DNA of 64,000 bases from Schaalia odontolytica (GCF_002847525.1 NZ_PKKM01000001.1:186001-250000), one strand, 5' to 3'. Counted from the stretch's first letter, positions 47,581 through 56,951 are shown. The notes: generated by a model not told the origin, from the letters alone. Made by a program: numbers and translations.

Positions 47581-48273
47581 ATGAGTGAATCAAATCCCCC
47601 CGGCAAGAGGCGCTTCTATCAGAACGTTCTCGACGCATACCGACTGACCAAACGCTCCTACCCGGCACTTCCGTGGATGCTTCTCGGAACGGCCGCAGCG
47701 GTCATTGCCATCTTCATGCTGGTGGCTTGGCTGACCAACATGTCATGGATCGGCTGGCTCCTCGTCGGCATCATGGGAGCGTTCACCGCAGCCCTTGCTC
47801 TTTTGAGCCTTCTGGCGCGCCGGGCACTCTATTCCCAGGTCGAGGAGACCGCTGGAGCCGTCAAGGTTGCGCTGTCACAGATTCAGCGCGGCTGGGTCAT
47901 CCCCGAGCAGCCCATCGCCTACACCCGCGAGCAGGACCTCGTCTGGCGCATCGTGGGCCGCGCCGGTGTTGTCCTCATTTCCGAGGGCCCCTCATCGCGC
48001 GTGCGCCCGCTTCTGCAGGCCGAGTCGAAGCGAGTTGCGAAGGTCATGCGTAACGTGCCCATTCACCAGATTCAGGTCGGTCGCGACGAGGGGCAGGTCG
48101 CACTGAAGGATCTTCAGCGCGAGTTGCGTAAGCTCAAGAACATCCTGACTCCCGAGGAAGTTCCTCAGGTGTCCGCACGCATCAATGCGCTCCGATCGGG
48201 CGAGCCTCCCATTCCGAAGGGCATCGATCCTCTCCGCGCCAAGCCGTCACGCCGAGCGCTTCGCGGCAACTGA
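47581..48273 (+). CDS. DUF4191 family membrane protein
   Basis: A 230-residue protein of the actinobacterial DUF4191 family. Two membrane helices (residues ~32-78), then a cytosolic region with GWVIPEQPIAYTREQDLVWRIVGRAGVVLISEG and PIHQIQVG. The function is unknown; in other actinobacteria such genes sit near lipoate or glutamine-synthetase genes, not seen here, although lpdA-sucB is nearby. TACAAT (47566-47571) is nine bases from ATG. A terminator follows. Confidence 0.82.
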   Translation: MSESNPPGKRRFYQNVLDAYRLTKRSYPALPWMLLGTAAAVIAIFMLVAWLTNMSWIGWLLVGIMGAFTAALALLSLLARRALYSQVEETAGAVKVALSQIQRGWVIPEQPIAYTREQDLVWRIVGRAGVVLISEGPSSRVRPLLQAESKRVAKVMRNVPIHQIQVGRDEGQVALKDLQRELRKLKNILTPEEVPQVSARINALRSGEPPIPKGIDPLRAKPSRRALRGN

Positions 48274-48281
48274 GCAACTGT

Positions 48282-48318
48282 CATAAGTGGGCAAGCACCG
48301 AGTGCTTGCCCACTTATG
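48282..48318 (+). terminator. Hairpin terminator after the DUF4191 gene
   Basis: A 17-bp perfect stem (CATAAGTGGGCAAGCAC and its complement) with loop CGA. It separates the DUF4191 gene from the ABC transporter genes. Confidence 0.8.
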
Positions 48319-48346
48319 CATCCACAATACGAGACTCGTTCGACAT

Positions 48347-48357
48347 GCATAGTATGC
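48347..48357. promoter_or_regulatory. Operator-like site GCATA-G-TATGC before the first SBP gene
   Basis: A perfect 11-bp inverted repeat 60 bases upstream of the ATG, followed by further ATGCGCAT and TTGCATA elements. The same GCATA-N-TATGC unit recurs before the second SBP gene. Confidence 0.55.
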
Positions 48358-48417
48358 GCATGATTGCATATTCAGTACAGGATCACCGCTGAAACACGGA
48401 TACTGAGGAACATAATC

Positions 48418-49350
48418 ATGCACACGAAGAAGATTCTCGCCACGCTCACCCTGGCCGGCACAGTTACCACAATGGCGGCTTGCGCAGATCCGACGACAAG
48501 CAGCAATTCCGAGAACGCCCCGTCGGCAACCGCGTCACGCACGGCATCCTACGACGTGTCCACGATTCCGACCGTCGACGAGATTGCAGCACTCGTTCCT
48601 GACGACATCAAGAAACGGGGCACCCTGCGCAACGGAGCGTCAACCGGATACGCACCCGCCGAATATATGGACACCGACGGACAGACCCCCATCGGATACG
48701 ACGTCGACATCAACAAGGCGCTCGCCAAGGTCATGGGTTTGAATGCCGGAGAAACGAAGCACTCGGAATTCCCGACGATCATTCCCGCTCTCGGCACGAA
48801 GTTCGACGTGGGCATCTCATCGTTCACCATTACCTCCGAGCGCGAGCAGCAAGTCAACATGGTCTCCTACCTGAATGTCGGATCCGCATGGGGCGTCGCC
48901 GCTGGCAATCCGAAGAACTTTGACCCGTCCGATCCGTGCGGCTCGACCATCGCAGTTCAGACTGGCACTGCTCAGGAGGAGTACGCGGCCACCCTCTCCG
49001 ACGAGTGCGTTGCGGCTGGCAAGGAAAAGATCACCGTCATGCCTCACGAGCTTCAGACGGATATCGCCACCAAGCTGATCGGCGGTCAATACGACGCGAC
49101 CCTCGCCGACTCAACGGTCATTGGCTACACGAGCTCACAGTCTGCCGGCAAGATTGAGCAGCTTGGCGACACCTTCGAGTCGGCGCCGCAGGGTGTGGCG
49201 GTCGCGAAGGATGATGCGCAGCTTGCCGAAGCGGTCCAGAAGGCCATGCAGTACCTCATGGACAACGGCTACCTCAATGACATTCTGGCGTCCTACGGCG
49301 CCGAGAATGCAGCACTGACGACAGCTGCACTCAACCCGAGCATCGACTGA
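48418..49350 (+). CDS. Amino-acid ABC transporter substrate-binding lipoprotein (copy 1)
   Basis: A 310-residue family 3 solute-binding lipoprotein. The signal peptide ends in a lipobox (MAAC at residues ~17-20), then a Ser/Thr linker and the binding domain (YDVDINKALAKVMGL, FPTIIPALGTKFDVGISS). It delivers a polar amino acid to the permease/ATPase encoded downstream. It is closely similar to copy 2 along its whole length. ATG 48418 has GAGGAA at eight bases; an earlier ATG (48364) would put the signal peptide too deep. Confidence 0.92.
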   Translation: MHTKKILATLTLAGTVTTMAACADPTTSSNSENAPSATASRTASYDVSTIPTVDEIAALVPDDIKKRGTLRNGASTGYAPAEYMDTDGQTPIGYDVDINKALAKVMGLNAGETKHSEFPTIIPALGTKFDVGISSFTITSEREQQVNMVSYLNVGSAWGVAAGNPKNFDPSDPCGSTIAVQTGTAQEEYAATLSDECVAAGKEKITVMPHELQTDIATKLIGGQYDATLADSTVIGYTSSQSAGKIEQLGDTFESAPQGVAVAKDDAQLAEAVQKAMQYLMDNGYLNDILASYGAENAALTTAALNPSID

Positions 49351-49365
49351 CTCGTGGCACACTAC

Positions 49366-49390
49366 GCATAATATGCATTTAAATGCATAT
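49366..49390. promoter_or_regulatory. Operator-like palindromes before the second SBP gene
   Basis: GCATA-A-TATGC (49366-49376) overlaps a perfect 20-bp palindrome (49371-49390, ATATGCATTT and its complement). A CATAAT hexamer (49396-49401) just to the right could be the -10, putting the palindrome over the -35 region. Confidence 0.6.
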
Positions 49391-49446
49391 GGGTGCATAA
49401 TGGTAGCAATCACGGGCTACGGCCCGCTCCCGTCGGAAGGCAGATC

Positions 49447-50391
49447 ATGACTATCTCGAAGGCACACGCCCTCATCGTCCTCGCAGCCGCAGCTGCTCTC
49501 CCCCTCGCCGCCTGCGCGGATCCGACGTCGACCAACTCGTCGACCAGCGGATCGGACAGCTCCTCGGCCGCGGCAACCACGGCCTCGTACGACGTGTCGA
49601 AGATCCCGACCGTCGACGAAATCGCCGCGCTCGTTCCCGACGAGGTCAAGGAGCGAGGCACGCTGCGTAACGGCGCCTCCGCCGACTACGCGCCCGCGGA
49701 GTTCCTCGGTGACGATTCGCAGACCGCGCAGGGCTACGATGTCGACATCAACAAGGCGCTCGCCAAGGTCATGGGCCTGAACGAGGGAACGACCAACCAC
49801 GCCGAGTTCCCGACCATCATTCCGGCTCTGGGCACCAAGTTTGACGTGGGCATTTCCTCCTTCACGATCACCTCCGAACGCGAGGAGCAGGCAAACCTCA
49901 TCTCCTACGTTGAGGTGGGCTCCGCCTACGGAGTGGCCGCCGGCAACCCAAAGAACTTCGATCCGACCAACCCCTGCGGCAAGACGATCGGCGTCCAGAC
50001 CGGCACAGCGCAAGAAGACTACGCAACCGAACTCTCCGAGCAGTGCGTTGCCAACGGCAAGGACAAGATCACCATCATGCCGCACGACCTGCAGACCGAC
50101 ATTACAACGAAGGTCATTGGCGGCCAGTACGACGCCACCTTCGCCGACTCGACGGTCATCGGTTACACCGCAAATCTCTCGAGCGGCAAGATCGAGCAGG
50201 TCGGCGGCGTCGTCGAGTCAGCCCCTCAGGGCGTGGCCGTCAACAAAAACGACGAGCAGCTGACGCAGGCCGTCCAGAAGGCGATGCAGTACCTGATGGA
50301 CAACGGCTACCTGAAGGACATTCTGGCAACGTACGGCGCCGAGAACGCTGCGCTGACCACCGCCGAGCTGAACCCGGCGACGAACGACTGA
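49447..50391 (+). CDS. Amino-acid ABC transporter substrate-binding lipoprotein (copy 2)
   Basis: A 314-residue paralogue of the preceding gene, same layout: signal peptide with lipobox (LAAC), Ser-rich linker, family 3 binding domain (YDVDINKALAKVMGL, GQYDATFADSTVIGYT). Differences cluster in the linker and a few surface loops, so ligand preference may be similar or subtly different. A GGAAGG site precedes ATG 49447. It is followed within eight bases by the permease gene, so this copy is the operon-linked one. Confidence 0.93.
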   Translation: MTISKAHALIVLAAAAALPLAACADPTSTNSSTSGSDSSSAAATTASYDVSKIPTVDEIAALVPDEVKERGTLRNGASADYAPAEFLGDDSQTAQGYDVDINKALAKVMGLNEGTTNHAEFPTIIPALGTKFDVGISSFTITSEREEQANLISYVEVGSAYGVAAGNPKNFDPTNPCGKTIGVQTGTAQEDYATELSEQCVANGKDKITIMPHDLQTDITTKVIGGQYDATFADSTVIGYTANLSSGKIEQVGGVVESAPQGVAVNKNDEQLTQAVQKAMQYLMDNGYLKDILATYGAENAALTTAELNPATND

Positions 50392-50398
50392 GGATCTC

Positions 50399-51361
50399 AT
50401 GGCAACCATCAAAAACGGCGTTGAGCTGATCGACGCGAAGCCGGTTCCCCGGCCGGGCAGGTGGGCGAGCGCAATCGTCGCGGCAATCCTTGCGGCGATG
50501 GCGGTCCACGCGCTGGTGACGAACACGAACTTTCAGTGGCAGGTCGTCTTCCAGTGGCTGTTCTCGCGTTCGATCATGCAGGGCGTGCTTTTCACGATCA
50601 TTCTGACGGTCCTCGCGATGGTTGTTGGCACCGCCCTGGCCATCACGATGGCGATCATGCGTCAGTCCGTGAACCCGGTTTTGCGCTGGGTCGCGATGGC
50701 CTACATCTGGTTCTTCCGTGGGACGCCTATCTACACGCAGCTGATTTTCTGGTCGTTGCTTCCCACCCTGTATCCGACGCTGTCTTTCGGCGTACCCTTC
50801 CTCGGCTCACTGTGGGGATGGGAAATCACGTTTGATACGGCAACGTACTTCACGCCGTTTTGGATGGCATTCATCGGCCTCGGCCTGAACGAAGGCGCAT
50901 ACCTCGCGGAGATCATGCGTGCGGGTCTGCTGAGCGTCTCCAAGGGCCAGTGGGAGGCCGCCACAGCGCTGGGCATGCCGCGCGCGACGATCTTCCGTCG
51001 CATCATCTTGCCGCAGGCGATGCGTGTGATTGTGCCGCCGATCGGCAACGAAACCATTTCGATGCTCAAGACGACCTCGTTGGTCTCGGCGATCCCTTTC
51101 ACCCTCGAACTAACATTCATCGCGCGTCAGCGCGGACAGGCGACGTTTGCACCGGTACCGCTCCTGATCGCCGCAGCGATCTGGTACCTCGTTATTACGA
51201 GTCTCCTCATGTGGATTCAGTCCTTTATTGAGAAGTACTACGGTAAGGGCTTCGAGCGTCGCGACAACGCCGGGACGGACTCCCCCGCCGCATCCTCCTC
51301 CACCGATGAGGATGACGAAGCCACAGCCACCAAGCTCAAGTTTTTGGATGTGACACCATGA
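50399..51361 (+). CDS. Amino-acid ABC transporter permease
   Basis: A 320-residue polar amino-acid permease (HisM/GlnP type). Several membrane helices; the EAA loop that docks the ATPase is [17 protein letters not shown] followed by [14 protein letters not shown]. An N-terminal amphipathic stretch and a polar, acidic C-terminal tail ([14 protein letters not shown]) extend beyond the conserved core. A single permease gene suggests a homodimer. It overlaps the ATPase gene (ATGA). Confidence 0.94.
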   Translation: MATIKNGVELIDAKPVPRPGRWASAIVAAILAAMAVHALVTNTNFQWQVVFQWLFSRSIMQGVLFTIILTVLAMVVGTALAITMAIMRQSVNPVLRWVAMAYIWFFRGTPIYTQLIFWSLLPTLYPTLSFGVPFLGSLWGWEITFDTATYFTPFWMAFIGLGLNEGAYLAEIMRAGLLSVSKGQWEAATALGMPRATIFRRIILPQAMRVIVPPIGNETISMLKTTSLVSAIPFTLELTFIARQRGQATFAPVPLLIAAAIWYLVITSLLMWIQSFIEKYYGKGFERRDNAGTDSPAASSSTDEDDEATATKLKFLDVTP

Positions 51362-52131
51362 CGACCACGACGCCCATGGTCTCCGTTCGCGGAGTCCACA
51401 AGTTCTTCGGCGACCTACACGTCCTGCGGGGCATCGACCTGGATATTGCTTCCGGCGAGGTCTGCGTCATCCTGGGCCCGTCGGGCTCGGGCAAGTCGAC
51501 GCTCCTGCGCTGCCTGAACATGCTCGAGGACATCAGCGCCGGACGCGTGTTCGTGGACGGCGAGCTGCTCGGCTACCGCGAGGACGAGAATGGCGTCCTG
51601 CACGAGCGTCACGATAAGGAGATCGCTGCTCAGCGTTCTCGAATCGGCATGGTGTTCCAGCGCTTCAACCTCTTCCCGCACAAGACCGCACTCGAAAACG
51701 TCATGGAGGCGCCCATTCAGGTCCTGAAGCGTTCAAAGAGCGAGGCACGCGCTCAGGCTCTTGAGCTTCTCGATCGAGTGGGGCTTGCTGATCGCGCGGA
51801 CCACTACCCTGCCGAGCTGTCCGGAGGTCAGCAGCAGCGTGTCGCGATTGCCCGTGCGCTCGCCATGGATCCGGAGATCATGCTCTTCGACGAGCCGACC
51901 TCCGCGCTCGACCCCGAACTGGTCGGTGAGGTTCTCCAGGTCATGCAGGACCTGGCCGCATCCGGCATGACAATGGCGGTGGTGACGCACGAGATCGGCT
52001 TCGCCCGCGAGGTCGCCGACCAGGTTGTCTTCATGGATGGCGGCGTCATCGTCGAGGCCGGAGCCCCCTCCGAAGTCATTGACAATCCACAGTCGGAGCG
52101 CACGAAGGAGTTCTTCTCCAAGGTGCTCTAA
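51358..52131 (+). CDS. Amino-acid ABC transporter ATP-binding protein
   Basis: A 257-residue ATPase of the GlnQ/HisP type. Walker [13 protein letters not shown]-loop [10 protein letters not shown], signature [16 protein letters not shown], Walker [16 protein letters not shown]-loop VVTHEIGF. It powers import by the two lipoproteins and the permease. A short insertion ([18 protein letters not shown]) lies between Walker A and the Q-loop, as in many PAAT ATPases. Confidence 0.97.
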   Translation: MTTTTPMVSVRGVHKFFGDLHVLRGIDLDIASGEVCVILGPSGSGKSTLLRCLNMLEDISAGRVFVDGELLGYREDENGVLHERHDKEIAAQRSRIGMVFQRFNLFPHKTALENVMEAPIQVLKRSKSEARAQALELLDRVGLADRADHYPAELSGGQQQRVAIARALAMDPEIMLFDEPTSALDPELVGEVLQVMQDLAASGMTMAVVTHEIGFAREVADQVVFMDGGVIVEAGAPSEVIDNPQSERTKEFFSKVL

Positions 52132-52142
52132 GGCTTACGACG

Positions 52143-52174
52143 AGGCCGGGGCTGGGTGTTCCCAGTCCCGGCCT
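52143..52174. terminator. Bidirectional hairpin terminator
   Basis: AGGCCGGGGCTGGG, TGTT loop, CCCAGTCCCGGCCT (one G/T wobble) followed by TT. It lies between the convergent ABC ATPase and ABC-F genes. Confidence 0.8.
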
Positions 52175-52220
52175 TTGTCGTCGCCGCGCCACAGTGGGCG
52201 TCGTCGTGGCGATGTTGCTG

Positions 52221-53834
52221 TCAGGTGAGGGTAACGAGATCCAGGTAGCTGTCGTCCCACAGGTCCTCATCCGCGTCGGGCAACAGCAGGACGCGCTCGG
52301 GGTTAAGGGCCGTGACAGCGCCAGGGTCGTGCGTGACGAGGATGACGGCGCCCTCGTAGTCGCGCAGGGCCGCAAGGATCTCCTCACGCGAGGCGGGGTC
52401 GAGGTTGTTGGTCGGCTCGTCGAGGAGAAGGACATTGGCACCCGAAACGACGAGGGTCGCGAGAGCAAGTCGTGTCTTTTCACCGCCGGACAGAACGGAC
52501 ACTGGCTTCTCGACGTCGTCGCCCTGGAACAGGAATTGACCGAGGATGTTGCGCACGTGCGTGTCATCGAGGGTTGGCGCTGCCTCGGCCATGTTCTCAC
52601 GGATGGTACGGCTGTCGTCGAGGGTCTCGTGTTCCTGTGCGTAGTAGCCGAGCTTGAGCCCGTGACCGGGCACGACGCGTCCTGAGTCGGGTTCTTCGAT
52701 GCCGGAGAGCAGACGCAGCAGCGTCGTCTTACCGGCGCCGTTCAGACCGAGGACGACCACTTTGGAGCCGCGGTCGATCGCGAGATCGACGCCGGTGAAC
52801 ACTTCAAGCGAACCGTACGACTTGGAGAGTCCCTCGGCGGTAAGAGGCACACGCCCCGAAGGAAGGGGATCCGGAAAGCGCAGGCGTGCGACCTTCTCCT
52901 GAGCAACCTCGGCACCGGCCTGGGCAAAAAGCTCCTCAGCGCGGCGCAGCATCTGTTGAGCTGCGACAGCCTTCGTGGCCTTCGCCCGCATTTTCTCGCC
53001 CTGCGCCTTGAGGTGCTCGGCCTTCTTCAGGGCGTTCGCGCGCTCCTTGCGGCGACGGCGTTCGTCTTCTTCGCGCTGCTTGAGATAGGCAGACCACCCC
53101 AGGTGGTAGATGTCCATCTGGGCTCGGTTGGCGTCCAGGTAGAACACCTGGTTGACGGTGTCGCCGAGCAGCTTGACGTCGTGGGAGATGATCATGACGC
53201 CGCCGGGGAATGTCTTGATCCAGTCACGCAGCCAGACGATCGAGTCGTGATCAAGGTGGTTCGTGGGTTCGTCGAGGAGCAGCACGTCGGCGTTCGAAAA
53301 CAGCACGCGCGCGAGCTCGACACGGCGACGCTGGCCGCCCGACAGCGTGTCGAGAGTCTGGTCCAGGACACGGTCTTCGAGGCCGAGAGAGTGGGCAATC
53401 TGGGCGGCCTCGGCGTTGGCCGCCCATCCACCGGAGTTGGTGAACTGCTGGTCGAGCTTGACGTAGCGTTCCATCGCGCGCTGCTGACGAGCGCCCTCAG
53501 TCGTGGACATCTCGTGTTCAGCCTTGCGGATCCGCGCGATGATGGAGTCGATCCCACGTACCGAAATGATGCGATCACGTGCCTTCATCTGTGGGTCACC
53601 AACGTGCGTATCCTGCGCGAGGTAGCCAACAGTACCGTTGGAGGTGATTGTCCCCGTATATTCGGCTGCCCCACCGCGATCAGCTTCGCCAGCGAGAAGA
53701 CGCATCGTCGTCGTCTTACCGGCACCATTACGGCCGACGAGACCGATGCACATGCCTTTATCGATGCGGAAGCTCGCATGGTTGACGAGCTCACGGGCGC
53801 CAATACGCAATGAAAAATCCTGGACGTTAATCAC
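52221..53834 (-). CDS. ABC-F family ATPase (ribosome-associated type)
   Basis: A 537-residue soluble protein with two ABC domains and no membrane part. First Walker A GRNGAGKTTTM, signature LSGGQRRRVELAR; second Walker A GLNGAGKTTLL, signature LSGGEKTRLALAT; both Walker B motifs are LLLDEPTN. The linker (residues ~240-310) is long and highly charged, fitting ABC-F factors that act at the ribosomal E site. Whether it is a housekeeping factor or gives antibiotic resistance cannot be told. GTG 53834 lies six bases after TACTCT and directly abuts GGAGG, so a leaderless start is likely. Confidence 0.92.
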   Translation of the reverse strand: MINVQDFSLRIGARELVNHASFRIDKGMCIGLVGRNGAGKTTTMRLLAGEADRGGAAEYTGTITSNGTVGYLAQDTHVGDPQMKARDRIISVRGIDSIIARIRKAEHEMSTTEGARQQRAMERYVKLDQQFTNSGGWAANAEAAQIAHSLGLEDRVLDQTLDTLSGGQRRRVELARVLFSNADVLLLDEPTNHLDHDSIVWLRDWIKTFPGGVMIISHDVKLLGDTVNQVFYLDANRAQMDIYHLGWSAYLKQREEDERRRRKERANALKKAEHLKAQGEKMRAKATKAVAAQQMLRRAEELFAQAGAEVAQEKVARLRFPDPLPSGRVPLTAEGLSKSYGSLEVFTGVDLAIDRGSKVVVLGLNGAGKTTLLRLLSGIEEPDSGRVVPGHGLKLGYYAQEHETLDDSRTIRENMAEAAPTLDDTHVRNILGQFLFQGDDVEKPVSVLSGGEKTRLALATLVVSGANVLLLDEPTNNLDPASREEILAALRDYEGAVILVTHDPGAVTALNPERVLLLPDADEDLWDDSYLDLVTLT

Positions 53835-53840
53835 CCTCCA

Positions 53841-53846
53841 AGAGTA
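53841..53846 (-). promoter_or_regulatory. -10 element of a probable leaderless ABC-F transcript
   Basis: TACTCT, then TGGAGG and GTG. The GGAGG is too close to the start to act as a normal ribosome-binding site. Confidence 0.4.
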
Positions 53847-53976
53847 GAGGGAGGGGTGCCTGTGGGCGAATCAACCCACGCCGGTAGGCCCCCCGATGCG
53901 CGCTACCGCACGACGAACAGGCACAATGGATGCTGAGTATTACCGTTTTTTGATTCACCCAGCGAGGTTTCACACC

Positions 53977-54663
53977 ATGTCTGACAGCCCCATTCCGTCT
54001 GGATCGGCGCGCCCCACGCGCGCCCTCGACATCGTCTCCGTTGCCTTCGTGGCGCTGCTGCTCATCTCGAATATCGCCGCGACCAAGGCGTTCATGCTCG
54101 GCACGTCCACGCACTATCTCATCTTCGACGGAGGCGCGATCCTCTTCCCGCTGACGTACATCATCGGCGATGTGCTCTCAGAAGTGTACGGATTCGCACG
54201 CGCGCGGCGCGTCATCATCATGGGTTTTGTTGCTTCGCTTCTGGCGTCCCTGACGTTCTTTATCGTTCAGTACCTGCCTCCCGCCCCCGATTACGAGAAT
54301 CAGGATGCCTTCGCGGCTGTTCTCGGCGTCGTGTGGCACGCGGTTCTGGCATCACTCGTTGGCTACCTGGCGGGTCAGCTCCTCAACTCCTACGTACTTG
54401 TGTGGATTCGCCGCCGCTGGGGCGCGAAGCACCTGTGGGCTCGACTCATCGGCTCGACAATCGTCGGCGAAGCTGCAGACACGATCCTGTTCTGCACGAT
54501 TCTGTTCTACGGCGAAATGACGCTGGGGAACTTCATCAACTACACGGTCACCGGTTACTTCTACAAGGTTCTCCTTGAGGTCGTCCTGCTGCCCCTCACC
54601 TACCCGGTCATTGCCGCCATCCGCCGCACCGAGGGCCTCAAGAAAGATGAGGTCTTCGACTGA
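53977..54663 (+). CDS. Queuosine precursor transporter (YhhQ / VUT family)
   Basis: A 228-residue membrane protein of the queuosine-precursor ECF-like/YhhQ family: six or so helices, with LLLISNIAATKAF near the N-terminus and FPLTYIIGDVLSEVYGF, which is diagnostic for the family. It imports preQ0, preQ1 or queuine. It overlaps tgt by one base (TGATG), so the pair is a salvage unit. Start: ATG 53977 with GAGG ten bases upstream. I see no preQ1-type riboswitch in the 140-base leader. Confidence 0.9.
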   Translation: MSDSPIPSGSARPTRALDIVSVAFVALLLISNIAATKAFMLGTSTHYLIFDGGAILFPLTYIIGDVLSEVYGFARARRVIIMGFVASLLASLTFFIVQYLPPAPDYENQDAFAAVLGVVWHAVLASLVGYLAGQLLNSYVLVWIRRRWGAKHLWARLIGSTIVGEAADTILFCTILFYGEMTLGNFINYTVTGYFYKVLLEVVLLPLTYPVIAAIRRTEGLKKDEVFD

Positions 54664-55988
54664 TGAATGAGAACTGGCTGTCCTCTCCCGCTCCCGAGCA
54701 ACTCACTCCTTTCGAGGCCCCGGCCTCGTCGGGAGGCCACTCCCCCGACCGTGGTTTCACGATCGGACGCCGCCTCGACGCACACGGCGGTCTCGGGCGC
54801 ACCGGCGTTGTGCATACAGCACACGGAGACATCCGCACCCCGGCCTTCATTCCCGTTGGCACGAAAGCGAACGTCAAGGCACTCACTCCCGAGATGGTGA
54901 GAGGACTGGGTGCGCAAGCTGTGCTCGCCAACGCCTACCACCTGTATTTGCAGCCCGGTTCTGACATCGTTGACGAGGCAGGCGGCTTCGGACAGTTCAT
55001 GAACTGGTCGGGTCCCACCTACACAGATTCCGGCGGCTTCCAGGTGTTGTCGCTGGGCGCCGGCTTCAAGAAGGTTCTCTCCCAGGAGTTCTCCGGAAAA
55101 GCCGACCCAACCGACCCAAAGGTCCAGATGCAGGCCATCAAAGCCTCCAATGCGGTCGTCGACGACGACGGCGTGATCTTCTCCAGCCATATCGACGGCA
55201 CGAAGCATCGCTTCAATCCCGAGGTGTCGATGGGGATCCAGCACCAGCTTGGCAGCGACATCATGTTTGCCTTCGACGAGCTCACGAGCCTCCTGCACCC
55301 GCGCTCCTACCAGGAAGAGTCGCTTGAGCGCACGCACGCCTGGGCGGCGCGCTGCCTCGCCGAGCACAAGCGCCTCACCGACGAACGCTCCCACAAGCCG
55401 TATCAGCAGCTATGGGGCGTCATTCAGGGTGCACAGTGGGAGGACCTTCGCCGATCGGCCGCACGCACGATGGCCGACATGGAAGTAGACGGCCAGCGCT
55501 TCGACGGATTTGGCGTCGGCGGTGCTCTCGAAAAGGAAAATCTCGGCACCATCGTGTCGTGGGTGTGCGAGGAGCTGGGCGAGGATCGTCCACGTCACCT
55601 GCTCGGTATCTCCGAGCCGGAGGATCTCTTTGCGGGTGTGGCCGCAGGGGCGGACACCTTCGACTGCGTCAACCCGTCACGCGTGGCGCGTAATGCAGCT
55701 ATCTACACCCCCGATGGGCGTTTCAACATCACCAACGCCCGCTTCAAGCGTGATTTCACCCCGCTTGTCGAGGGCTGCGGATGCTACACCTGCACGCACT
55801 ACACGCGCGCTTACCTCCATCATCTCTTCAAGGCCAAAGAGATTCTGTCGGCGACGCTGGCCACGATTCACAACGAGTGGTTTACCCTGCGTCTCGTTGA
55901 CGGCATCCGCGCCTCGATTGAGGAGGGGTGTTTTGATGAATTCCGTTCTGATATGCTCGGCCGCTACGAAGCCGGTCGACGCCGCTAA
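54663..55988 (+). CDS. tgt: tRNA-guanine transglycosylase
   Basis: A 441-residue TGT that exchanges G34 of tRNA for a queuosine precursor. Catalytic parts: YTDSGGFQVLSLG, the nucleophile Asp in GADTFDCVNPSR, and the zinc site CGCYTCTHYTR plus the downstream His. The substrate-pocket motif reads GVGGALEKENLG instead of GGLAVGE (bacterial, preQ1) or GGLSGGE (eukaryotic, queuine). It has an N-terminal extension of ~35 residues. Coupled to the upstream transporter. Confidence 0.95.
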   Translation: MNENWLSSPAPEQLTPFEAPASSGGHSPDRGFTIGRRLDAHGGLGRTGVVHTAHGDIRTPAFIPVGTKANVKALTPEMVRGLGAQAVLANAYHLYLQPGSDIVDEAGGFGQFMNWSGPTYTDSGGFQVLSLGAGFKKVLSQEFSGKADPTDPKVQMQAIKASNAVVDDDGVIFSSHIDGTKHRFNPEVSMGIQHQLGSDIMFAFDELTSLLHPRSYQEESLERTHAWAARCLAEHKRLTDERSHKPYQQLWGVIQGAQWEDLRRSAARTMADMEVDGQRFDGFGVGGALEKENLGTIVSWVCEELGEDRPRHLLGISEPEDLFAGVAAGADTFDCVNPSRVARNAAIYTPDGRFNITNARFKRDFTPLVEGCGCYTCTHYTRAYLHHLFKAKEILSATLATIHNEWFTLRLVDGIRASIEEGCFDEFRSDMLGRYEAGRRR

Positions 55989-56003
55989 CAGTTGGGAGCA
56001 GCC

Positions 56004-56900
56004 ATGAGCTTTAACGACAATATTCGCTTGGATCCATCCCGTGTCAGAACGTCCGGTGCCGGACGAAAGGTCGCGGGCGCCGGCGGAGGCTCCCTCCTCG
56101 GGGTTCTTCTGATTATCGGTTTTTCCTACTTCACGGGAATTGACCTGACGAGCCTCCTGTCGTCGTCGCCGCAGACCTCGTCCTCGTCTGGATCATCGGT
56201 GGACGTCTCCTCGTGTCAGACGGGCGCAGATGCGAACCAGCGCGTCGAGTGCCGTATGGTGGCGACCGCACAATCCCTCGACGCGGTGTGGAAGACGCAG
56301 CTCTCCACTCAAAACACCGGCGTGACCTACGAGCTTCCCGACTTCCAGATCTTCTCGGATTCGGTGTCGACCGCGTGCGGTAGCGCTACGAGCGCAGTTG
56401 GTCCGTTCTACTGCCCCGGGGACTCCACCGTCTACCTGGATCTCGGTTTCTTCAACGACATGGTCTCCCAGTACGGTGCCTCCGATTCCGTGCTCGCACA
56501 GGAGTACGTTGTGGCCCACGAGTGGGGGCATCACATCCAGAATCTTCAGGGAGTTTTCCGTGTCCACGACACGCGTGAGACGGGCGCACAGGGCGCCGGC
56601 GTCCGCAGCGAGCTGCAGGCGGACTGCTACGCGGGGGTGTGGATGCATTGGGCTTCGAATACTCCCGATCCCGCGACGGGGACGCCCTATCTGAAGACGC
56701 CCACCGCCGATCAGGTGCTGGGCGCGCTCCAAACCGCCGAAGCTATCGGTGACGATCGTTTGCAGACCAAGTACCAGGGCACCTCCAACCCGGAGAGCTG
56801 GACGCACGGTAGCGCCGAGCAGCGTGCGACGTGGCTGCAGCGTGGCCTCGACACGGGCGATATCTCGACCTGTGACACCTGGAGTGCGTCTCGGGTGTGA
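56004..56900 (+). CDS. Neutral zinc metallopeptidase (YpfJ family)
   Basis: A 298-residue membrane-anchored protease-like protein. A basic N-terminus is followed by one membrane helix (residues ~33-55) and a Ser-rich linker; the catalytic domain has HEWGHHIQNLQG (HExxH) and the downstream SELQADCYAGVW that supplies the third zinc ligand. The substrate is unknown. Start: ATG 56004 with GGGAG; a TTG twelve bases earlier is possible. Confidence 0.9.
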   Translation: MSFNDNIRLDPSRVRTSGAGRKVAGAGGGSLLGVLLIIGFSYFTGIDLTSLLSSSPQTSSSSGSSVDVSSCQTGADANQRVECRMVATAQSLDAVWKTQLSTQNTGVTYELPDFQIFSDSVSTACGSATSAVGPFYCPGDSTVYLDLGFFNDMVSQYGASDSVLAQEYVVAHEWGHHIQNLQGVFRVHDTRETGAQGAGVRSELQADCYAGVWMHWASNTPDPATGTPYLKTPTADQVLGALQTAEAIGDDRLQTKYQGTSNPESWTHGSAEQRATWLQRGLDTGDISTCDTWSASRV

Positions 56901-56951
56901 GGAATTCTGTGGCTCGGTACAATTGAGTGCGCCGATCCGCAGGAGGAAGAC

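Noticed and set aside
53850..53976. A possible preQ1 riboswitch before the queuosine transporter gene
   Set aside because: The conserved pseudoknot core and A-rich tail were not found in this leader.
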